Positions 16,169 through 24,026 of a stretch of 36,904 nucleotides of DNA are shown here, one piece after another. The stretch comes from Treponema sp. UBA3813 (GTDB lineage Bacteria > Spirochaetota > Spirochaetia > Treponematales > Treponemataceae), in the NCBI GenBank assembly GCA_002368605.1, contig DFEB01000039.1, positions 1 through 36,904 of the forward strand, written 5' to 3'. The number at the start of each line of letters is the position of its first letter. The first letter of the stretch is position 1. The translations under genes were made by a program, and so were the position numbers. The notes beneath the pieces were generated by a model. That model ran no database searches and was not told the DNA's origin. It saw only the letters and a program-made list of their open reading frames with translations.

Positions 16169-16573
16169 ATGGAATTCTTACTTGATACTCATATTATTAT
16201 GTGGACGGTGTTTTCACCAGAACGGGTGTCTGCTCAAACAAGAGAAATTCTTGCAAATCCAGACAATGACTTTTATTACAGCGTTGCCTCAATGTGGGAA
16301 GTTGCCATAAAACATCGTAAGCACCCAAAAGCAATGCAGCACACTGGCACGGAATTCATGCACTACTGCGAGGCCATGGGCTTCACAAAACTTCCCATTG
16401 ACGACCGGCATGTCTGCGCGCTGGAAACTCTACACGAAAAGGAAGGCTGTAAAGGTCACGATGACCCTTTTGACCGCATCCTGCTTGCCCAGGCAAAAGG
16501 CGACGGCATGACGCTGCTCACCCACGACAGCAAATTTTCTTACTATGACGAGCCTTATGTCTATCTGGTGTAG
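16169..16573 (+). CDS. PIN-domain toxin (VapC-type ribonuclease)
   Basis: A 134-residue PIN domain, a metal-dependent RNase that is inhibited by the preceding antitoxin. Acidic catalytic residues are visible: LLDTHIIMW (Asp near residue 6), ASMWEVAIK (Glu near 43), HDDPFDRILLAQA (Asp near 100) and LTHDSKF (Asp near 118). The same frame is open upstream through the antitoxin gene to 15917, but the domain begins exactly at ATG 16169 and that start is 1 nt after the antitoxin stop, so translation is coupled. The RNA target is unknown. Confidence 0.9.
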   Translation: MEFLLDTHIIMWTVFSPERVSAQTREILANPDNDFYYSVASMWEVAIKHRKHPKAMQHTGTEFMHYCEAMGFTKLPIDDRHVCALETLHEKEGCKGHDDPFDRILLAQAKGDGMTLLTHDSKFSYYDEPYVYLV

Positions 16574-16581
16574 GGGATTTG

Positions 16582-16590
16582 TGGTATGAT
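16582..16590 (+). promoter_or_regulatory. Extended -10 promoter of the second toxin-antitoxin module
   Basis: TGG followed by TATGAT (16585-16590), an extended -10 of the TGN type without a clear -35. It lies 30 nt before ATG 16620, which has a strong TTTGGAGGT Shine-Dalgarno (16605-16613). It overlaps the end of the first toxin, so read-through from the first module is also possible. Confidence 0.4.
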
Positions 16591-16619
16591 AAAAAAAGAC
16601 TGAGTTTGGAGGTAAAGCA

Positions 16620-16853
16620 ATGTCAGATTATGCAGTAAGTGATATTATGGCTCACATCAATGATTTTTCTTATGATGAGCGCAAGTCATTGTTTCAGGCC
16701 TTAAAAGCCTCTCTCAAACGAAAGCCCAAGCGAATCCGTCTCGCCCGCGGGAATGGGAAAGAGGCTGTTATTACAAAAAGTCTTACGGGGATTTTCAAAG
16801 ATACATCTGTCACACTTGAAGATGCAAAAGATGAGAGGTTGAGTCGCAAGTGA
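16620..16853 (+). CDS. Probable antitoxin of the second PIN module
   Basis: A 77-residue protein with a predicted helical N-terminus (SDYAVSDIMAHINDFSYDERKSLFQALKASL in two helices) and a basic middle (KRKPKRIRLARGNGK) followed by an acidic tail. I do not recognise the family. Its role is inferred from position: small, strong Shine-Dalgarno, and a 4-bp GTGA overlap with the PIN toxin gene. Confidence 0.7.
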   Translation: MSDYAVSDIMAHINDFSYDERKSLFQALKASLKRKPKRIRLARGNGKEAVITKSLTGIFKDTSVTLEDAKDERLSRK

Positions 16854-17263
16854 AAGTTCTAATTGACACAAATATAATTCTCGATGTTTGTTTTGAGAGA
16901 GCAGAATTTCAAGATTATTCAACTCAAATCTTTTCTCTGATTGAACAAAAAAAATTAGCAGGATGTATATCAGCAAGTTCAGTTACTGATATATACTACT
17001 TGGCACGAAAACAGTTCCGAGATAAGGAAAAAGCATTATGGACAATAAAACGCCTATCTCAATTATTCAAAATCCTCAAAGCCGATGAAAAATCTATCCG
17101 TCATGCAGTAGATTTGCATTGGTCAGACTTTGAAGACTCCGTGCAATATTCTGTGGCTAAGCGATCTCATGTAAAGGCTATTATTACGCGGAACACGAAA
17201 GATTACTCTCAATCACAAATTCCTGTATATACTCCGGCTGAATTCCTAAAATTGACTGCGTAA
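16850..17263 (+). CDS. PIN-domain toxin, second module
   Basis: A 137-residue PIN domain starting at GTG 16850, which overlaps the antitoxin stop (GTGA). Motifs: VLIDTNIILDVCF (Asp near residue 6), SASSVTDIYYLA (Asp near 47), DFEDSVQYSVAKR (Glu/Asp near 100) and ITRNTKDYSQS (Asp near 123). The NTKDY ending and the layout differ from the first toxin, so the two modules are not recent duplicates. Predicted ribonuclease; target unknown. More AT-rich than murJ. Confidence 0.88.
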   Translation: MKVLIDTNIILDVCFERAEFQDYSTQIFSLIEQKKLAGCISASSVTDIYYLARKQFRDKEKALWTIKRLSQLFKILKADEKSIRHAVDLHWSDFEDSVQYSVAKRSHVKAIITRNTKDYSQSQIPVYTPAEFLKLTA

Positions 17264-17264
17264 T

Positions 17265-17294
17265 AAACCTGCGGGACTTTGCCCGCGGTGGTTT
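17265..17294. terminator. Bidirectional terminator
   Basis: AAACC-T-GCGGG (17265-17275), loop ACTTTG, CCCGC (17282-17286) and GGTTT (17290-17294), followed by TATTT. It sits between the converging toxin and nuclease genes and has A/T-rich flanks on both sides. Confidence 0.7.
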
Positions 17295-18517
17295 TATTTC
17301 AGAGCTTGTGTGATTTTGTTTATTGTCTCTTCGATGGCTTTCTTGATTGCAGATGAATCTTTCAAAATGGAAACTATCATGTCATCATTAAAATTCTTGA
17401 AGCCTTCGATGGGAGTAAACCATGCCCAATTTAGTGAAGTATTCAGAACATTTTTCAATTTCGATTTTTGCTCTTCGTTCAGACTCTCAAAATACTGGTT
17501 CCCAATCATGGCGCAAAATCCTTGATAATTTCTGTAAAGAAATCCGAATGCAATTTTAAAACCATTGTCATTTACAAATTCACCGAAGTTGAATTCTTCT
17601 GATGCGGGGTCATTCCAAGCGTCGATTTCAAATTTAAATCCATCAATATGAACCTTTTCAAATACATTTTTAATCATCCAGTCCTTAAAGAAAGCCTTTT
17701 TTGCGTTTACAAGGTTTCCTGAAATTCTCAAAGCAACTTCGTAGTTGTTGCCTTCTAAAAGCATGTTTGTAATTTCGTCACTCATAGTTTTATCCATCTC
17801 CTGATTTGTCAATTTATTGATTAAATGTATATACTGCACGATTGATTCGCGTACTGACGGCAGCGAAACAGTGTGCTGAATGTTTTTCGTAAGCCAGTTT
17901 TTTATGTCTTCGCGATAGGAAATTAACAGCAAGAGGTTTTTATCAATACCATCGGCTGAGCCTTCTGACGGATTGTGACCGTCCAAAGTCAGGTACACAA
18001 GAAAATATTCGCATTTGTCGCCATGCAGTTGCTTTAGGCTTTTCTCGTATCGTGAAAGCTGGAAATTTTGGTCTCCTGCATAAATCTTGTTTTCGATAAC
18101 AATGTAAAATGGTTTGCCATCTTTGTTCAGATTGATAGTAATGTCAGCCCTGCCACCAGCCTGACCACGAGCTGTTTCATGAATGCCACCTAAATCTTCT
18201 TCAGTGCTAACAGTTGCATTATGAAAATCAAACTCGCTTGCAGAAAACAAGACTTTGTTTTCGTCAGAATTCGCTCTTTGTGTTTTTCCCAGCATGTCAA
18301 GGAATGATTTCAGAAAGACATCACCCGCACCGTGACTTCCGTTGGGATTCAGAAGTTCCGCAATAAAGGCAGAATGACGGATTTCCTTTGTTTCCGCACC
18401 AAGCACGGAGAAGATGTTGAAAAAATCACCGTGTCTTTTTCGCTCGTTCACGATTTGCGCGTCTTTGGCAATGATATTCTGTGCCTTTGACAGCAAATCC
18501 CTGCAGTTTTCAATCAT
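17294..18517 (-). CDS. PD-(D/E)XK superfamily nuclease
   Basis: A 407-residue protein. The core reads GGRADITI (catalytic Asp near residue 127) and YIVIENKIYAGDQNFQLSRYEKSL (ExK: Glu and Lys near 143-145, then the conserved Q and Y), typical of PD-(D/E)XK nuclease-like proteins of the PDDEXK_4 kind, often seen beside restriction, defence or mobile genes. The frame opens three codons further upstream at a GTG (18526), but AAGGTGG lies 5 nt before ATG 18517, so that start is preferred. It could be an anti-phage or repair nuclease; no methylase or helicase partner is present. It converges on the toxin-antitoxin pair. Confidence 0.82.
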   Translation of the reverse strand: MIENCRDLLSKAQNIIAKDAQIVNERKRHGDFFNIFSVLGAETKEIRHSAFIAELLNPNGSHGAGDVFLKSFLDMLGKTQRANSDENKVLFSASEFDFHNATVSTEEDLGGIHETARGQAGGRADITINLNKDGKPFYIVIENKIYAGDQNFQLSRYEKSLKQLHGDKCEYFLVYLTLDGHNPSEGSADGIDKNLLLLISYREDIKNWLTKNIQHTVSLPSVRESIVQYIHLINKLTNQEMDKTMSDEITNMLLEGNNYEVALRISGNLVNAKKAFFKDWMIKNVFEKVHIDGFKFEIDAWNDPASEEFNFGEFVNDNGFKIAFGFLYRNYQGFCAMIGNQYFESLNEEQKSKLKNVLNTSLNWAWFTPIEGFKNFNDDMIVSILKDSSAIKKAIEETINKITQALK

Positions 18518-18616
18518 AAAAACCACCTTTTTATCTTTATTTTTCCCGTGCCAAGCAGCAACGCTGTCTTTTGCGGCATGGGGGATTTACCAGTTTTTAG
18601 TGTGCGCGTGACACGG

Positions 18617-21496
18617 TTATTCTTTGTAGAATTTGAAGTTTTTGTGGGTATCTCTCAACAATGTAGCAGTTTTTGCTGTATCACTTTTATCTACAATGAA
18701 AGATGTTTGATTAATGGAATAGTACCAAGTTGAATCTGTGTCTTCAAAAGTGATTTGTGTAAGCCCTGAATCCGCAAATGCATACTTTTCGATTTGTGAA
18801 ACATTTTTAGGAATAGTGACTTCTGACAACGAAGTACATTTATAGAAAGTATATTCATTGATGGCTGTCACCCCCTCCGGAATATTGACTTCTTTAAGCG
18901 AAGTACACTTATAAAAAGCACGCTTCCCGATGCTGGTCACACTGTCTGAGATTTTGATTTCCGACAGCAAACTACAATTATAGAAAGCGTCCTCACCGAT
19001 GCTGGTCACGCCAGCTGGAATAGTGATTGCAGACAGCGAAGTGCAGTTGTAGAAAGCCCCGTCAGCGATGCTGGTCACACCCCCTGAAATTGTGATTTTT
19101 TCAAGCGAAGTACAGTTATAGAAAGCTTCCTCGCCGATGCTCGTCACGCCAGCTGGAATAGTGATCGCAGACAGTGAAGTGCAGTTATAGAAAGTATATT
19201 CATTGATGGCTGTCACCCCCTCCGGAATATTGACTTCTGAAAGCGAAGTGCAGTCAGAGAAAGCACAGTCACCGATGCTCGTCACGCTGTCTGGAATATG
19301 AATGGTTGTTACCGTTGAACACTTCCTGAATAAGCAGGAGCTAATAGCTGTTACCCCGTCTTGAAATGTTATATTTGTCAGAGAAGAACAGCCTGAAAAG
19401 ACATTTTGGCCCGTGGCAGAGCTGTAGTTGTTCGTGGAAGTGTTGCCACAAATTGTTACATGCCTTAGAGAAGTACAGTTATAGAAAGCTTGATTACCGA
19501 TGTCAGTCACGCTGGCTGGAATAGTGATTTCTGAAAGCGAAGTACAGCCATAGAAGGCATAGTTACCGATGTCCGTCACGCTGTCCGGGATTATAATTTC
19601 TGCGAGTGAAGTACAGCCATAGAAAACACCCCACTCGATGCTGGTCACGCTGTCTGGGATTGTGATTTCTGTAAGTGAAGTACAGCCCTTAAAAGCATAG
19701 TCACCGATGTCCGTCACGCTGTCTGGAATATAAATGGTTGTTACCGTTGAACACTCATTGAATAAGTAGGAGCTAATAGTTGTTACCCCGGCTTTAAACG
19801 TTATGTTTGTCAGAGAAGAACAGCCTGAAAAGACATGAGCATCATAGTCCGGGAAAATGTTGCCACAGATTGTTACATTCCTTAGAGAAGTACAGGCTGC
19901 GAAAGTTTGCTTACCGATGTCCGTCACGCTGGCTGGAATAGTGATTTCTGTCAGTTTGCTACAGCCAGAGAAAGCGTAATCACCGATGTCCGTCACGCTG
20001 TCCGGGATTATAATTTCTGCGAGCGAAGTGCATCCAGAGAAAGCGTGGGGCTCAATACGCCACACGCTGTCTGGGATAGTGATTTCTGACAGTTTGCTAC
20101 AGCCAGAGAAAGCATAGTCACCGATGAACCCCACGCTGTCTGGAATTGTGATTGCAGTCAGCGAACTACAGCCAGAGAAAACGTAATCACCGATGTATGG
20201 CACGCCTTCTGGAATTGTGATTGCAGACAGCGAAGTACAGCCATGGAAAGCCCAGTCACCAATGCTTGTCACGCCGTCTGGAATGGTGATTTTTACGAGC
20301 GAAGTACAGTCTTTGAAAGCAGAGTTGCCGATAGTTGTTACGCCCGTAATCTTGGACATATCAAGGGTAAGGGAACGCTCAGATGAAATTCCTGCGTCTT
20401 TCAGTTTTGAGCAAAAGTCAGAAAACTCCTCATTTGTCCATTCGCCTAGCAATCGGATTGTATAGGCATCTCCATATTCGGAACTCGCAAAATTTGCATT
20501 CTTGTAGGTACTTGCACTTACGGCACAGCCTTCATACCACTTTGCGTACAGAACGACATTTTCTGCCTGACTTCCTGAAATCTCTGTTACGGGCTGGCCA
20601 CTTCCGTCTGCGCTTGTGTACCAGCCTAAAAATGTGTAGCCGCTTTTTTTCATTTGGTCTGTGCTTGGAAGTTCGACTAGATTGTCATAGCGGGTGTAAA
20701 GTGTTTTTGGCGTGTAAGAGCTTTCGTATGTTCCTTCTTCATTTAAGGTGATTGTGTACACTTCGTTCACTCTTATGTCCCGCTCGGCTTCGCTTGTGGC
20801 GGAGTCTATAATTTTAACAAGTTCGCTGAATGTGCCTACAAGCAAAGTGCAGTTTTCGTCTGCGTAGAACCATGCCTTCAGGCGGTATGTACCTGAATCT
20901 GCCTCATAGTCATATACTGCTGTTGCTGTGTCTGATTCTTCTGAGGGGGTAATTGATAAGCTGCACCATGAGATTTCTTCATCAGTGTCCCTGGTGTACA
21001 AGCCGGCCTTTGCAGCTTTTACGGCGGTGGCGCTTGGAATCTTGAAAGTTACATTCACATATCCACTAGAACTAGATTTTTCTTCGAGAGAAAGCGTGAA
21101 GTGGAGCGTGTTTTTTCCCTGTACAATCTCTTTGTTTGAGATAGTGCCAACAAATTGAGTGTTTCCATTCGCCGCCGTAAGCTTAAACTCATACCATGTT
21201 CCTGTGGAAACAGCAAAATTTCCTTTTAGAAGGTCTTCGTATGTAGAAAAGGAGCCGCTACCGTCGCTGCTGCGAAACTCGGTTTCTTCATCGCTTTCTG
21301 TTTTCTTTCCGGAGAGTGCAAAATAAGTCATTTCTTCCAAAGTGAAGTTTGGCTGTATCGTTCTCTCGGCTCCTGCCTCAATGCAGATGTATGTGCCGGT
21401 ATTTGTATTTTCGTCTTCGCTGGAATCAATGTTTTTGCAGCCGCTTATTGTGAGGAGTGAAAGGATTCCTGCAATAAATAAGACATGTCGTTTCAT
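18617..21496 (-). CDS. BspA-type leucine-rich repeat surface lipoprotein
   Basis: A 959-residue predicted lipoprotein: signal MKRHVLFIAGILSLLTISGC with Cys20 as lipidation site. Residues about 30-240 are probably beta-rich and unrecognised; about 265-325 form one InlB-type repeat (GYTFLGWYTSADGSG, LYAKW). From about 380 to 935 there are some 22 leucine-rich repeats of 23 residues with consensus SLxxITIPxxVTxIGxxAFxxCT, the BspA or LRR_5 type linked in other bacteria to adhesion. The short C-terminal cap ends in TLLRDTHKNFKFYKE. The ATG overlaps the stop of the upstream lipoprotein gene (TAATG), so the two are coupled. Expression is probably set by the GGATAA operator region at 22374-22464. 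Confidence 0.93.
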   Translation of the reverse strand: MKRHVLFIAGILSLLTISGCKNIDSSEDENTNTGTYICIEAGAERTIQPNFTLEEMTYFALSGKKTESDEETEFRSSDGSGSFSTYEDLLKGNFAVSTGTWYEFKLTAANGNTQFVGTISNKEIVQGKNTLHFTLSLEEKSSSSGYVNVTFKIPSATAVKAAKAGLYTRDTDEEISWCSLSITPSEESDTATAVYDYEADSGTYRLKAWFYADENCTLLVGTFSELVKIIDSATSEAERDIRVNEVYTITLNEEGTYESSYTPKTLYTRYDNLVELPSTDQMKKSGYTFLGWYTSADGSGQPVTEISGSQAENVVLYAKWYEGCAVSASTYKNANFASSEYGDAYTIRLLGEWTNEEFSDFCSKLKDAGISSERSLTLDMSKITGVTTIGNSAFKDCTSLVKITIPDGVTSIGDWAFHGCTSLSAITIPEGVPYIGDYVFSGCSSLTAITIPDSVGFIGDYAFSGCSKLSEITIPDSVWRIEPHAFSGCTSLAEIIIPDSVTDIGDYAFSGCSKLTEITIPASVTDIGKQTFAACTSLRNVTICGNIFPDYDAHVFSGCSSLTNITFKAGVTTISSYLFNECSTVTTIYIPDSVTDIGDYAFKGCTSLTEITIPDSVTSIEWGVFYGCTSLAEIIIPDSVTDIGNYAFYGCTSLSEITIPASVTDIGNQAFYNCTSLRHVTICGNTSTNNYSSATGQNVFSGCSSLTNITFQDGVTAISSCLFRKCSTVTTIHIPDSVTSIGDCAFSDCTSLSEVNIPEGVTAINEYTFYNCTSLSAITIPAGVTSIGEEAFYNCTSLEKITISGGVTSIADGAFYNCTSLSAITIPAGVTSIGEDAFYNCSLLSEIKISDSVTSIGKRAFYKCTSLKEVNIPEGVTAINEYTFYKCTSLSEVTIPKNVSQIEKYAFADSGLTQITFEDTDSTWYYSINQTSFIVDKSDTAKTATLLRDTHKNFKFYKE
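18780..20345 (-). repeat. Tandem 69-bp coding repeats of the LRR protein
   Basis: About 22 in-frame units of 69 bp encode the 23-residue repeats. A higher-order duplication is visible: a block containing VTICGN, then SLTNITF..GVT.ISS.LF..CS, then TVTTI.IPDSVT.IGD.AF, is present twice (about 19280-19520 and 19720-19940). Another, EVNIPEGVTAINEYTFY, also occurs twice (about 18830-18890 and 19190-19250). Confidence 0.85.
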
Positions 21497-22353
21497 TAGT
21501 TACCCCCTGCTGTGATATAGACCCGTGCTGAATAAAAAGCTCCGTTTTTTTCGGCTTCCACGGTCACTTCGTAAAGTCCTTTAGCCCAAGTTGCGGTGTC
21601 GACTTCAAGACTGGCCTTTTCGGCATTTGTCTGAACTTCACCGTCAATTCGCCAGACATAGTTCGCAAAGCCTTCGTCTGCCGTGAGCGTCCAGAGACTG
21701 CCGTTTTTCTCTGCCGTGATGGAAATTTCTGTGTCGTCTTTAATAAGTTCAGCGGTAACTGAGGAAGTCTCTTTCCATTTTGCATAAAGCTGTATGTAGT
21801 TTGTCAGAGTGTAAGAACCCGCAAGAACTTTATGGTCATCATCGTACCAGCCGTCAAAAATGTAGCCGTCTTCTGTCGTGATTTCCGGCAAATGCACGCT
21901 TGTAAGGACTGTATTTTCTTTAAGCCAGATTTCATCGGGGGCGGTTCCGTGGGCTGTCTGATAGTTTACGCGATATGTTTTTGTCCACTTTGCCACAAGC
22001 TTCACATCTTTTGTCACTGTGTAGTTTCCAGCAATTGCCAGTGTGTCGCCGTCATACCAGCCGTCGAAAACATAACCTTCACCCAAAGAATCATATCTTA
22101 CTTCGGAAAGCACGGGCATCTCTTTTTCCGTGAGAACTGTGTTTTCCGTGACGGTGATTTTTTCTACGCTCCTCCAATCGCTTTCATAGGTGACTGTGTA
22201 TGTTTTGGAATTTTGGCTTGGCTGTTTGCTACCACCATTATTCTCTGTGTACTCCGTGTTTTCGCCGCCAGAAGTCGATGTGCTGCAGGCAATTAGCCCT
22301 GCGATGATAAAAATCCCGCAGAGAAAACGCGTCATTTTTTTTAAATGAATCAT
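21496..22353 (-). CDS. Lipoprotein with two InlB-type repeats
   Basis: A 285-residue lipoprotein: signal ending LIAC with Cys23, then a low-complexity linker rich in Ser, Asn and Gly. Two InlB/Listeria-Bacteroides repeats follow (about 55-125 with YVFDGWYDGD and LVAKW; about 128-192 with YIFDGWYDDD and LYAKW). The C-terminal domain (about 195-285) looks Ig-like (WTLTADEGFANYVWRIDG... GLYEVTVEAEK). Probably surface-exposed; partner unknown. The Shine-Dalgarno AAGGAG (22368-22363) lies 9 nt before ATG 22353. First gene of a two-gene operon with the LRR protein, which also carries an InlB-type repeat, so the two may act together at the cell surface. Confidence 0.88.
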   Translation of the reverse strand: MIHLKKMTRFLCGIFIIAGLIACSTSTSGGENTEYTENNGGSKQPSQNSKTYTVTYESDWRSVEKITVTENTVLTEKEMPVLSEVRYDSLGEGYVFDGWYDGDTLAIAGNYTVTKDVKLVAKWTKTYRVNYQTAHGTAPDEIWLKENTVLTSVHLPEITTEDGYIFDGWYDDDHKVLAGSYTLTNYIQLYAKWKETSSVTAELIKDDTEISITAEKNGSLWTLTADEGFANYVWRIDGEVQTNAEKASLEVDTATWAKGLYEVTVEAEKNGAFYSARVYITAGGN

Positions 22354-22373
22354 ACTCTTTCACTCCTTTTTAT

Positions 22374-22464
22374 GGATAATGTTTTATCCCTATATCATCT
22401 AATTATATAATGAATTATCCCATAAAACAACAGACGGATAATATTTTACTATTATATGGATAAT
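22374..22464. promoter_or_regulatory. Divergent promoter region with five GGATAA half-sites
   Basis: Half-sites: GGATAAT 22374-22380, TTATCC 22384-22389, ATTATCC 22414-22420, GGATAAT 22436-22442 and GGATAAT 22458-22464. The first two form a palindrome (GGATAA-TGTT-TTATCC), the middle two a wider inverted pair, and the last overlaps the regulator start codon. The sequence ATTATATAAT (22402-22411) supplies a -10 on both strands; TTGTTT (22430-22425) lies 17 bp from the minus-strand TATAAT. TATTAT (22450-22455) lies 7 nt before the regulator ATG. The HTH protein is the obvious candidate to bind here. Confidence 0.7.
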
Positions 22465-22771
22465 GAAATTTCATGAAAACTTGCGTTTCCTCATGGATGC
22501 AAGAGGAATACAGATAAAAGAACTTGCCGCAAAAACAGGAATCAGCGAAAACACAATCAAAACCTATCTGCGTTCAGCATCAGCAGAACCAAAACTTAGT
22601 AAGGCAATTGCCCTTGCAAAGGCATTGGAAACGACGGTTGAAAATTTGTGCGATGAAAATTCAAAAAACTCTTATGAAAATATTTATTTTGACTCTTTTT
22701 TTTCCGGGCTTTCGGCGAATGACAAAAAATCGGTTCTGGCACTTATGAAAGAAATGTCCAAACACTATTAG
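22463..22771 (+). CDS. HTH (Cro/CI-type) transcriptional regulator
   Basis: A 102-residue protein. Residues about 6-62 form an HTH_3 domain: FLMDARGIQIKELAAKTG, then ISENTIKTYL as the recognition part, then SKAIALAKALETTVENLCDE. The short C-terminal tail (FFSGLSANDKKSVLALMKEM) may be a dimerisation or ligand-free helix. No Shine-Dalgarno; a TATTAT lies 7 nt before the ATG and the start codon overlaps a GGATAAT half-site, suggesting a leaderless, self-repressed gene. It is divergent from the InlB/LRR lipoprotein operon and most likely controls it. Confidence 0.9.
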   Translation: MKFHENLRFLMDARGIQIKELAAKTGISENTIKTYLRSASAEPKLSKAIALAKALETTVENLCDENSKNSYENIYFDSFFSGLSANDKKSVLALMKEMSKHY

Positions 22772-22799
22772 TTGATTGCCGAAAAATATAACTATGTGC

Positions 22800-22805
22800 T
22801 AACAT
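22800..22805 (+). promoter_or_regulatory. Possible -10 of the M24 peptidase gene
   Basis: TAACAT lies 7 nt before ATG 22813, with TTGCCG (22776-22781) 18 bp upstream, the same -35 and spacing as the add promoter. There is no Shine-Dalgarno. Confidence 0.35.
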
Positions 22806-22812
22806 CTTACCT

Positions 22813-23961
22813 ATGAAAACTTACACACAAGACGAACTGAAAAAAATCTATACGGCTCGGAAAGAGAAATTACTTGCTTACATGGCTGAGCATGGCATTA
22901 CGGCGGCGGTCTTTGAGGACTGTGAGGAGCGGCGAAATCCGGCGGTGCGCTATTTTACAGGCCACCCTACGGACGCGCTTTTTATCATCGCTTCAAGCGG
23001 AAAGTGCGCCCTTGTTCCTTGGGATGAAAATCTTGCAAAGGAACGCTCGGTGGATGTTCAGATTCTTCCATACAATAAATATGAGCGGCGGAACACGAGG
23101 GCGGTCAAGGAAGTGCTCAAATCTTTTAAAATCAAGGGAAACCGTCTCAAGGTGGAGATTCCTCCCTGCACGCCTTACCCCCTTTTCCTTCAATATGTTG
23201 ACGCCCTTGACGGCTGGGATGTCCTTTGTCGTGAGCACTCAACCCATGATTTTGTCGTGGACATGCGCTCAACAAAGGATGAATACGAAATCGAATGTAC
23301 CCGCGAGGCTTGCCGTGTCGGTGACTGGATTATCTCTGAGATTGAGAGGGGAATCCGGGAAAACTGGCTCCAAAAAGAAAGTGATGTCGCTCTTTTAATC
23401 GAGTCAGAACTGCGGAAATGTGGCTGTGAGAGGACAGGCTTTGACACTCTGGCGGCAGGTCCTGGCCGAAGTTTTGCCATTCACGCTTTTCCCGGCTACA
23501 CCAACGCCCCATGGCCGTCACAAGGTCTTTCAATCCTTGACTTCGGCGTGGTTTACGAAGGCTACACCAGCGACACCACACTCACTGTAGCAAAAGGGCC
23601 TCTCTCGCCCAAGCAGGAAGAGCTTCTGGCTCTGGTGGAAAAGGCGGCTGAACAGGCTTTGCCTCTCTACAAGGCTGGCTCACCGATAAAAAAAGCCGCC
23701 GAAGCCGCTGATTTGGTATTTTCTAAGGCCAAGAGAGTCATGCCCCACACGCTGGGCCACGGAATCGGGCTTGAAATCCACGAATTCCCGCGGGTGTCGC
23801 CCAAACAGGCCGATGATGTGCTTTTTAAGGCCGGCATGATTGTCACCCTGGAACCAGGTCTCTACGACCCGGAACTGGGCGGTGTACGGTTGGAAAATGA
23901 TGTTCTTATTACAGAAGACGGAAACGAAGTCCTGACCCATTCAAAGATTATCAGGATATAA
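22813..23961 (+). CDS. M24 family Xaa-Pro peptidase
   Basis: A 382-residue cytoplasmic metallopeptidase of the aminopeptidase P/prolidase family. The N-terminal creatinase-like domain (1-160) is followed by the pita-bread catalytic domain. The five metal ligands are visible: Asp near 243 and 254 (ILDFGVVYEGYTSDTT), His near 316 (HTLGHGIGLEIHEFP), Glu near 347 (TLEPGLY) and Glu near 361 (GVRLENDVLI). It probably removes N-terminal residues before proline or splits Xaa-Pro dipeptides; which one cannot be decided by eye. Stands alone, converging on the TPR gene. Confidence 0.92.
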   Translation: MKTYTQDELKKIYTARKEKLLAYMAEHGITAAVFEDCEERRNPAVRYFTGHPTDALFIIASSGKCALVPWDENLAKERSVDVQILPYNKYERRNTRAVKEVLKSFKIKGNRLKVEIPPCTPYPLFLQYVDALDGWDVLCREHSTHDFVVDMRSTKDEYEIECTREACRVGDWIISEIERGIRENWLQKESDVALLIESELRKCGCERTGFDTLAAGPGRSFAIHAFPGYTNAPWPSQGLSILDFGVVYEGYTSDTTLTVAKGPLSPKQEELLALVEKAAEQALPLYKAGSPIKKAAEAADLVFSKAKRVMPHTLGHGIGLEIHEFPRVSPKQADDVLFKAGMIVTLEPGLYDPELGGVRLENDVLITEDGNEVLTHSKIIRI

Positions 23962-23995
23962 AAAAAACGCGGATTCACATTTTTGTAAATCCGCG
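23960..23995 (-). terminator. Intrinsic terminator of the TPR gene
   Basis: On the minus strand the stem CGCGGATT/AATCCGCG (23995-23988 with 23975-23968) is followed by a run of T (the A-run at 23960-23967 on the plus strand). It lies about 30 nt past the TPR stop. The hairpin is built from the repeat described at 23968-24026. Confidence 0.65.
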
Positions 23996-24026
23996 CCCAT
24001 CCGCGTTTATCTGCGTAAATCCGCGT
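23968..24026. repeat. 10-bp-periodic ATCCGCG repeat
   Basis: An inverted CGCGGATT copy is followed by ATCCGCG units, the last three in a 10-bp period (ATCCGCGTTT, ATCTGCGTAA, ATCCGCGTCT). The uvrC insert at 29441-29470 has the same periodic design on the opposite strand (AATCTGTG units). Not a CRISPR: no spacers. Confidence 0.7.

Noticed and set aside
18527-18616. Possible terminator (GTGTGCGCGTGACAC) downstream of the LRR gene
   Set aside because: The stem is only 4 bp and no T-run follows on the minus strand; the 90-nt gap shows nothing firmer.
18780-20345. Repeat array that might be a CRISPR
   Set aside because: Units are contiguous, 69 bp, divergent and in frame, coding for leucine-rich repeats; there are no unique spacers.
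23968-24026. Short repeat cluster that might be a CRISPR remnant
   Set aside because: Units are 10 bp apart with no spacers; it fits a periodic repeat and a terminator hairpin.
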